Shown here one piece after another: positions 58,120-64,000 of a stretch of DNA of 64,000 bases. The stretch spans positions 111,714,896 to 111,778,895 of the forward strand of contig NC_071392.1 of NCBI RefSeq assembly GCF_022682495.2, written 5' to 3'. The notes under the pieces were generated by a model. That model was not told the DNA's origin. It worked only from the letters and a program-made list of their open reading frames with translations, and ran no database searches. Within the stretch, counting starts at the first letter, position 1. Each line of letters starts with the position of its first letter. Source of the stretch: Desmodus rotundus. Its lineage: Eukaryota > Chordata > Mammalia > Chiroptera > Phyllostomidae. The position numbers were made by a program, and so were the translations under genes.

Positions 58120-58290
58120 TGCTCTATGTCTGTGTTGTCTCACAGAGTAGCCACCAGCCACATATAGCTACTGAGCACTTAAAAATGTGGCTACTACAAA
58201 TGAGGAACTAATTTAAGTTTTATTCAATTTTAATTAAACAGCCACATATAGCAGGTCTATTACTGTAGCAGTGCAGCTCTAGAGTCTAGA
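58120..58290. repeat. Nonautonomous DNA transposon (MER type)
   Basis: 'ccaccagccacatatagcta', 'aaaaatgtggctactacaaa', 'aattaaacagccacatatag'. The same family as 29,930-30,110. Confidence 0.6.
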
Positions 58291-58319
58291 AAGCTTTCTC
58301 AGGCAACGTACAGCCTCAC

Positions 58320-58610
58320 ACACAATCCTTTCCCCTCCTCGAACCCAGCCCTCCACCTTCCTTCCCACCTTTCTAAATGCTTTGTTTCCTGCAAGTTACT
58401 TCTCAGGGAAAATTTTCCCAACTCTACACCCTGAGTCTGGTCCCTGTGCTATGCTCTCTCATGTTCTCCTCCTTTGGAGCACCTATCATAGTTTGTAATC
58501 ATATGTAATGGGATGACTTAATTAATCTTTCTCTAAGAAAGTAGAGGCCAATCTGCCTTGTTCACCATTATACCCCTAACATTCAATTGTGTGTGGAACT
58601 CAACAAAGGC
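58320..58610 (+). mobile_element. L2 LINE 3' fragment
   Basis: 'catgttctcctcctttggag', 'aagaaagtagaggccaatct', 'tgtgtggaactcaacaaagg'. Confidence 0.55.
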
Positions 58611-59089
58611 AGTGAAAAAATGTGGGAATGGCCTGGCGAAATGTCCCACTGACTGCTCACCTTCCTCCCTCTATCAGATTTCGTGTTGGTACTTACGCGT
58701 TCCAAGGAGGAAGCTTCCCTCCTCCTGATCCCAACAAGTACAAGGACATGAAAGTAACAAAAATAAGACTGCCTTCTCAGACCTGAACTTGAAAACCAAG
58801 AGTAAAGGATCAAAGTCACGTGAGAGTGACTACCGACTTCCTGAGCAAGAAAAACCTCATAGTGACCACCTTCAATACATCGGTAAGTCTTTAAAAAAGA
58901 AAAAAAACAAAACCTAGGAGACAGAGCACTACTCAGCAAAAAGGAAAAAAAGACCCCAAATCAATGCTGGAAGAGGCCATCTGGGTGAGTCTAAAGAAGA
59001 GGGAGTCAGGGCTGGCTAGATTGATTCCGAGAGACAGAAAGACAAAGACAGACAGACAGACAAATGGTCCCTGGCAAGATGATCCTACA

Positions 59090-59255
59090 GCCCCGGCTGG
59101 TGTGGCTCAGTGGACTGAGCACCAGCCTGCGAACCGGGCCAGGTCCCCAGTAGGGGGCGTGCGGGAGGCAACCACACACTGATGTTTCCCTCATACTACC
59201 TCCCTTCCCTTCTCTCTAAAATTAAGTAAATAAAATCTTAAAAAAAAAAAAAAAA
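59090..59255 (+). mobile_element. VES SINE with internal deletion removing the B box
   Basis: 'ccccggctggtgtggctcag', 'gactgagcaccagcctgcga', then directly 'accgggccaggtccccagta'. About 50 bp that normally hold the B box and 'cagggcacatgcctggg' are absent. Duplication atgatcctaca (59,079-59,089 and 59,256-59,266). Confidence 0.92.
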
Positions 59256-59279
59256 ATGATCCTACAATTGCTAAGAGGC

Positions 59280-61280
59280 CCCTCTGTTATGGTCACTGTA
59301 ACTACCTCAGATATAATTCCAGGTTCACCAAAGATATCTCCCAACACTGTAGTGACCCAGGAAGCATACATAGGCAGAAAGTACCAGTGCACAGACTAGA
59401 AGAATCTGAGAATCCAGACGTATCTGTTTAGGGCCCCTAAGTTGGAAACCCTCTCTAGATCTGTACAGCCAACAGCATCTCCTCTGAACTCCAGCAGCCA
59501 GCAAGCCTGCCTTTTCTCCACACCATGTGCTAGACCGTCACCCTAAGTTTTTCCTTTAAAAAGCTCAAAAGCTTCTCAGCAGTATAGTGACTATAAACAA
59601 GGCAGAAGGTTTCATTTCAAATACACTCAGACCGAGTGTATTGCTCTCAGTCAAGGCAATGCTCTCTAAAGTAACATTTTTCTTAAAATAATATTTCAAA
59701 TGCTAAATGATTCAAAATTTTCATGGTTATTAAACATCTTTTGTCTTTTAGTTTTATAATACTATTCTCACAACTACATAATGAAATAATGATTAATATC
59801 AAAACAATGACATTTAAAAACATGTATCAGTCCATATAACAGCTTACTAGGCAGTTTTAAGAACAGTATTGTATCCAAATTCCTATGAGAGCTTAGCTTA
59901 TCTTGACAGTATTTAAATGAACTGAAGAGTTTACTCCCTACTATAGTAGAAATGAAACAGGATTCTGATGAATCAATTAAATACAATGTAAAAGTCTGTT
60001 TATCTGAATAAAATCTTTAAATTTTGTAAGTGATTTTCATGCTTTCTCCGGTACCTCTCAGGGCTTGGAGTATTAGCACACGAACAGAGTATGTGGCCTC
60101 AAATCAGGAGGACACAACATAAAAAGTTCTCTCGAAAGCCAGAGAAGGGAGCTCAGGCTTATCATCCTTACTATACTGCCCAAGCTGCATGGGAGCGGGT
60201 GGGAGGGGGCAGGGGTATCAGTCAGTGAGTAAGAAGTAGGTAGGCTCAGACTTCTCCCCTAATGGCAGGTTCCTCTGTCAAGAACAGAATGTTGTTCACC
60301 CTGTTTCCATGAGGCTAAGCCTCCCCCTTTCAGGGACTCAGAGCCACTCCTACTTTCAAAATCTATAATTTTCAGTCTGATATTCAATACTATTTCAGCA
60401 ACCTAATAGGGTTTTCACAGACAGTGGCATCAATTACAATTCTAAGGAGTCCAAGCAAACCTTCTAGGAGTAAAAGAGACAAAAATACTCCCCCTTCCAA
60501 AAATGCCCTCACAATTGGACCCCGGGTTAGCCTCCTATTCCCAGTTCCTCAGGTTTGCCTCAGGGGCAAGACATAAGCATGAGGGCACGTAGGTCTCTCT
60601 CTGTCTGTCTGTCTCACTACCCTCCAATGCGGCAATCTATTTTCCAGTAGAGCCAGTCCTCTTGTCATCCACTCTGAGCCACCTTCTCTCCAGCAGAAGA
60701 CATCACGCTCTTCAAGGCTCCGCTTCCATACCAGGAGTTGCAGGAAGCCTTCATGTTATTGCTTCCCCTCACAACGGTTCTCCCCTGGCATGGCCTCAGC
60801 TGTACACATGTTCTGGTCACACCTCATGACCCTAGCTTGTATAACATACAGTATTTTTCTGGGTTATTTAAGTATGTTTTATATCCCCAGTTAAAGTAGT
60901 AATAGCTTGACTATACCCAGAATCCTCAAACAGAACATTTATTTCTTAACTGGGCTCCATTTTAAGGATGCAAATAAATAATTGGGAAATAAATGAACAA
61001 TCGAGAAGGAATTTTGCCTTCAAAAATCAAACAAGTAACTTCCTGGGGATCAAAAGAGACTGAATTTGATCATGTTCATCACCACAAGTTCTGTCCTCTA
61101 AGCCCACCTGTTACCAAAACATCTGGGAGAAACCCCAAGGACTACAGAAACAACTCAGTCAAGTTCTTAAATTTCTAATGATAAAGAGGAAAAGGCTTCA
61201 TTTTAGATTTCATCAAGGGGTGAAATAAATGGTTTTTTTCCCCCCAGATTAATCCTCAGATACCTTAAAAACTCATTTAA
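59280..61280. other. PHF20: PHF20 intron, no gene recognised
   Basis: No exon or named repeat is convincing. A weak 'gtctgtctgtctcac' tract lies at about 60,600. L2-like fragments ('cagcctccc...') cannot be placed. Confidence 0.4.
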
Positions 61281-61293
61281 AAACTTGGTTAGT

Positions 61294-61702
61294 CCTGGCC
61301 AGGTAGCTCAGTTGGTTAGAGCATCATCCCAATATGCCAAAGTTGCGGGTTTGATCCCAGGTCAGGGCACATACAAAAATCATCGAATGAATGCATAAAT
61401 AAGTAAAACAGCAAATTGATGTCTCTTTTTCTTTTTTTTTTCTTTTTTTTTTTTTTAAAAGATTTTATTTATTTTTTAAAGAGGGGAAGGGAGGGAGAAA
61501 GAGGGAGAGAAACATCAATGTGTGGTTGCCTCCCACGCATCCCCCACTGGGGACCTGGCCTGCAACCCAGGCATGTGCCATGACTGGGAATAGAACCAGC
61601 GACCCTTTGGTTTGCAGGTCGACACTCAATCCACTCAGTCACACCAGCCTGGGCTGATGTCTCTTTTTCTAAAAATATCAATCAATCAAAAAAGAAAGAA
61701 CG
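61294..61702 (+). mobile_element. VES-type SINE (older variant), split by another SINE
   Basis: Duplication aacttggttagt (61,282-61,293 and 61,703-61,714). Head 'cctggccaggtagctcagtt', 'gttgcgggtttgatcccagg', 'ataaataagtaaaacagc', then split at 'ttgatgtctctttttct'. Confidence 0.93.
61433..61654 (-). mobile_element. VES SINE, antisense, inside another SINE
   Basis: 16-bp duplication tgatgtctctttttct (61,417-61,432 and 61,655-61,670). T-rich tail, 'aaaagattttatttattttt', 'gggaatagaaccagcgaccc', 'tccactcagtcacaccagcc'. Confidence 0.94.
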
Positions 61703-61992
61703 AACTTGGTTAGTAAATATTTGCTCAAGTCGCACAATGCCTGCAGTAGAGCTCAGCTGCTCCTCTGCAGAAGGGACTGGGCAAGTGAGGCAGGACTCCT
61801 GACATCACGCAGTCGTTAGAAATGCCCGTTAAGTACTTAAAGTAAGGCTGGTCCATCTTGAGGAATGAAGGTGAGTGAGACTGAAAAGAAGAGGAGGCAA
61901 GAACAGAGTTGTCCCTGGAAAGCCAGATCGCAGCTCATCCTGATAAGCTCACAGTGCCTGCCAACTGGCAGAGAACCAGGGAGGAGCCCTAC

Positions 61993-62176
61993 CATCCAGC
62001 TCCTTCTCAATGGAGTCCATCCTATGCGTGACTTCGTCCTGAAGGGATTCCACGTGGGTCAGCAGGTTAAACTGCCACTGGTGCTGGGAGCTCAGCAGCC
62101 CCTCTCCGCCTCTGTCCAGCAGCTTCCGTGCAGGGGCTTCCTCTGATAGGACCTTTTTGGAGACATATTCCCTCAC
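61993..62176 (-). CDS. PHF20: PHF20 penultimate coding exon
   Basis: Acceptor GCATTCCCAG and donor GATG|GTAGGG bound 184 bp, phase 0 to phase 1. It reads [20 protein letters not shown], then [20 protein letters not shown] and [10 protein letters not shown]. The last helix, with regular hydrophobic spacing, looks coiled-coil and continues in the terminal exon. Confidence 0.93.
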
Positions 62177-62514
62177 CTGGGAATGCAATGACAGACATTT
62201 AAATCACTAAGTTGAGACAGCTCTCAACCCCTTCTCCAACCATGCAGTGTTTGAAACCATCTGAAAAACCAGTTGCAGTTTGAATATTCCAAATCTCTAT
62301 CTCCCTTTCCTCCCTCTCTCTTGGGGGCTACTGTACCAACTGCAACCGCCCCAGGGCAGCACAGACCTTTGGATCAGAGGGCCCTGCAGCTGCTTCTCAG
62401 TTGCTGGCCCAATGCCCTAGGCCTGACATGAGCCTCAGAGAATGGCTTCCAGAGCCCTGAGATCAGAGTATAGCAGGGCAAGTACAGACAAGAATTAGTC
62501 TGTGGGAATCAGAC

Positions 62515-62650
62515 TAATGAGGTTTTAAGTCCTAGCTCCATGTCTTTCTGAACAGGTGAACCCAGGTAAGTTATTTCACCTCTCTGAGCCTCTGTTCCCT
62601 TATGAAAGTAGTAAAATAAACTTAAATGTTCATGCAGATGAAATAGGATC
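62515..62650 (+). repeat. MIR fragment, sense
   Basis: 'ggttttaagtcctagctcca', 'acccaggtaagttatttcac', 'ctctctgagcctctgttccc'. Confidence 0.7.
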
Positions 62651-63830
62651 AGATTTATAAGACACAGGGCTGGCCTAAAGTCAGCCTACCATCAATGAAA
62701 GAGATTTTTTAACCCTGCCTGTCTTGTTTAGACCCAATATTTTCTGATCTGTTATTGTGTGCCAGATGCCTCTAGGAAATCCACCTAGTCTGCAAAAGCA
62801 GAGACTTTTTTGGGGGCTTGTGAGCTCAACCTTTCATTCGTTCATTTGAAATAAAATAGATTCTAGCTAATATTTATTTAGAGCTTACTATGTGCAAAGC
62901 CAGGATGCCAAAAGGAGTAAAGTGAACTGTCATAACCACACCGGAATTGGGGCCTCGTTCAGACTAGGAACTGGGTCTCCAAAGACTGTGTCCTTTGGCT
63001 CCACGTATCCTGTGTCTCCAAGACCAGCCTTGCCCAGCACTGTTTTGACACTAGCAAGGGCACAGGCTGAATGAGATACGATGCCCACCCCGAGGGGCTT
63101 ATAATTTAGGATGTTCCCTCTCTGCAATAAGCAGCAATGTATTTAATGCTAGTGACACTGACCCACGATTCTTGGAAAATAAGTATGACAAGGGTAGAGA
63201 AGCTCTCAAATCACACTGAAAACAGGGTAGAATGAGACCATGAACAGTTGAAGACAACTCTAGCAAGAGGATGACACGGGAGTTCCAGAAGAGAATAACT
63301 TGAAAAACAGAAAAATAACGAGTGGCTCCTGGGAAAACTGATGCAACTTGCAAACATTTTGACAAAACAGACTGTTCTTATGTCAGGGCTGCAAAGTTTA
63401 AAGTTCAACTAAAGCTATCATAGAATTGTACTGAAACACTATGCCTAACACCACACTTGACTCATGCTAAGATTTAGCACCTAGGTGCAATTATAAATTG
63501 TATCAAACAAAAAACTCATTTTCCTTAGTTCCATTTATCAAGTCCCAATGAACCCTTTTCTCTCACTACTTCCCACCTCTCCACCTCACCTCATTGACTA
63601 TACCATTTTGTGGGCATTTCCCAGAACCAATGATCTTTGGTTTAAGTGGGCTCTCCTGACTTTGCACCCATTTTAACAGGAAAAGAAAAAAAAAACTGTG
63701 GTAAGAATTTAAATTTTACAACAAACAATATTATAATAAACATCTTTTTATACCAAACATTTATCTCTAGATGGAGAACTTAGAAGCACTCAGACACTGA
63801 ATTAAGAACAAGTACAAGCAAGCTACCTAC

Positions 63831-64000
63831 CTTTGGGGAGCTGGATTTGGGGTCACTGTCCCCCCGGTGCCTGTCTTGGTCTAGAGGCCAGCCCAGGCGT
63901 GGGGAGAGGGAATCGTCACCATTTTCACGGAGGGGGTTGACTGCGTCATCAAGGGCAGAACCGCGGGTCTCCACCACCAGCTTCTGCTCCACAGCAGGGT
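63831..64000 (-). CDS. PHF20: PHF20 coding exon, cut by window edge
   Basis: Donor CAAAG|GTAGGT at its 3' end, phase 0. The visible part reads AVEQKLVVETRGSALDDAVN, then PLRENGDDSLSPRLGWPLDQ and DSDPKSSSPK. It is hydrophilic and probably disordered. The exon and the rest of PHF20 continue past 64,000. Confidence 0.88.

Overview
This window is mammalian nuclear DNA, most likely from a bat. About 18 copies of a tRNA-derived SINE of the chiropteran VES type are present, with a 5' end like CTGGCTGGTGTGGCTCAGTGG, a (CT)-rich body and an AAATAAA/A-rich tail. There are also bat-style L1 3' ends, MIR, L2, MER5A and MLT1 relics, and spliced exons with GT/AG borders. Species assignment below 'probably a yangochiropteran bat' is not possible by eye.

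Three protein-coding genes can be supported, in the order and relative orientation I recall for human 20q11 (PHF20 - SCAND1 - CNBD2), reverse-complemented here. (1) CNBD2 on the minus strand covers about 38 kb to 1.8 kb. Nine exons join with compatible reading phases, from a candidate ATG at 37,987 to a stop at 1,849, and encode a cyclic-nucleotide-binding protein. (2) SCAND1 on the plus strand (52,618-53,145) is a complete 175-residue SCAN-domain protein in a CpG-rich promoter region with a perfect NRF1 palindrome. That region probably also serves CNBD2. (3) PHF20 on the minus strand has its last three coding exons and 3'UTR at 64,000-55,360; the rest lies beyond the window.

Most of the remaining sequence is intron filled with retroelements. 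The most interesting group is four copies (about 3.5, 10.7, 39.3 and 45.6 kb) of a 1.8-2.1 kb element. It consists of an L1-type 5'UTR, an L1 ORF1 and a 3'UTR with AATAAA and A-tail, with no ORF2. All four begin at the same point, and two have clear target-site duplications, so this is a mobilised ORF1-only unit (HAL1/half-L1 type) and not four chance deletions. For contrast, an old L1M at 5.9-10.4 kb has remnants of both ORFs.

A decayed gammaretrovirus-like provirus (47.8-51.8 kb) retains recognisable gag nucleocapsid, reverse transcriptase, RNase H and integrase segments. A SINE splits its reverse transcriptase with an intact target duplication. Other points are a U2 snRNA 5'-end fragment with target duplications at 36.27 kb, a three-deep SINE nest at 54.3-54.8 kb, a SINE-in-SINE at 61.3-61.7 kb, a 55-bp L1-tail insertion at 38.7 kb, a 5'-inverted L1 at 12.6 kb and a tail-less SINE with target duplications at 41.85 kb. 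No CRISPR, bacterial or viral gene system is present. The mobilised ORF1-only family is the nearest thing to an unusual system, though half-L1 elements are a known class.
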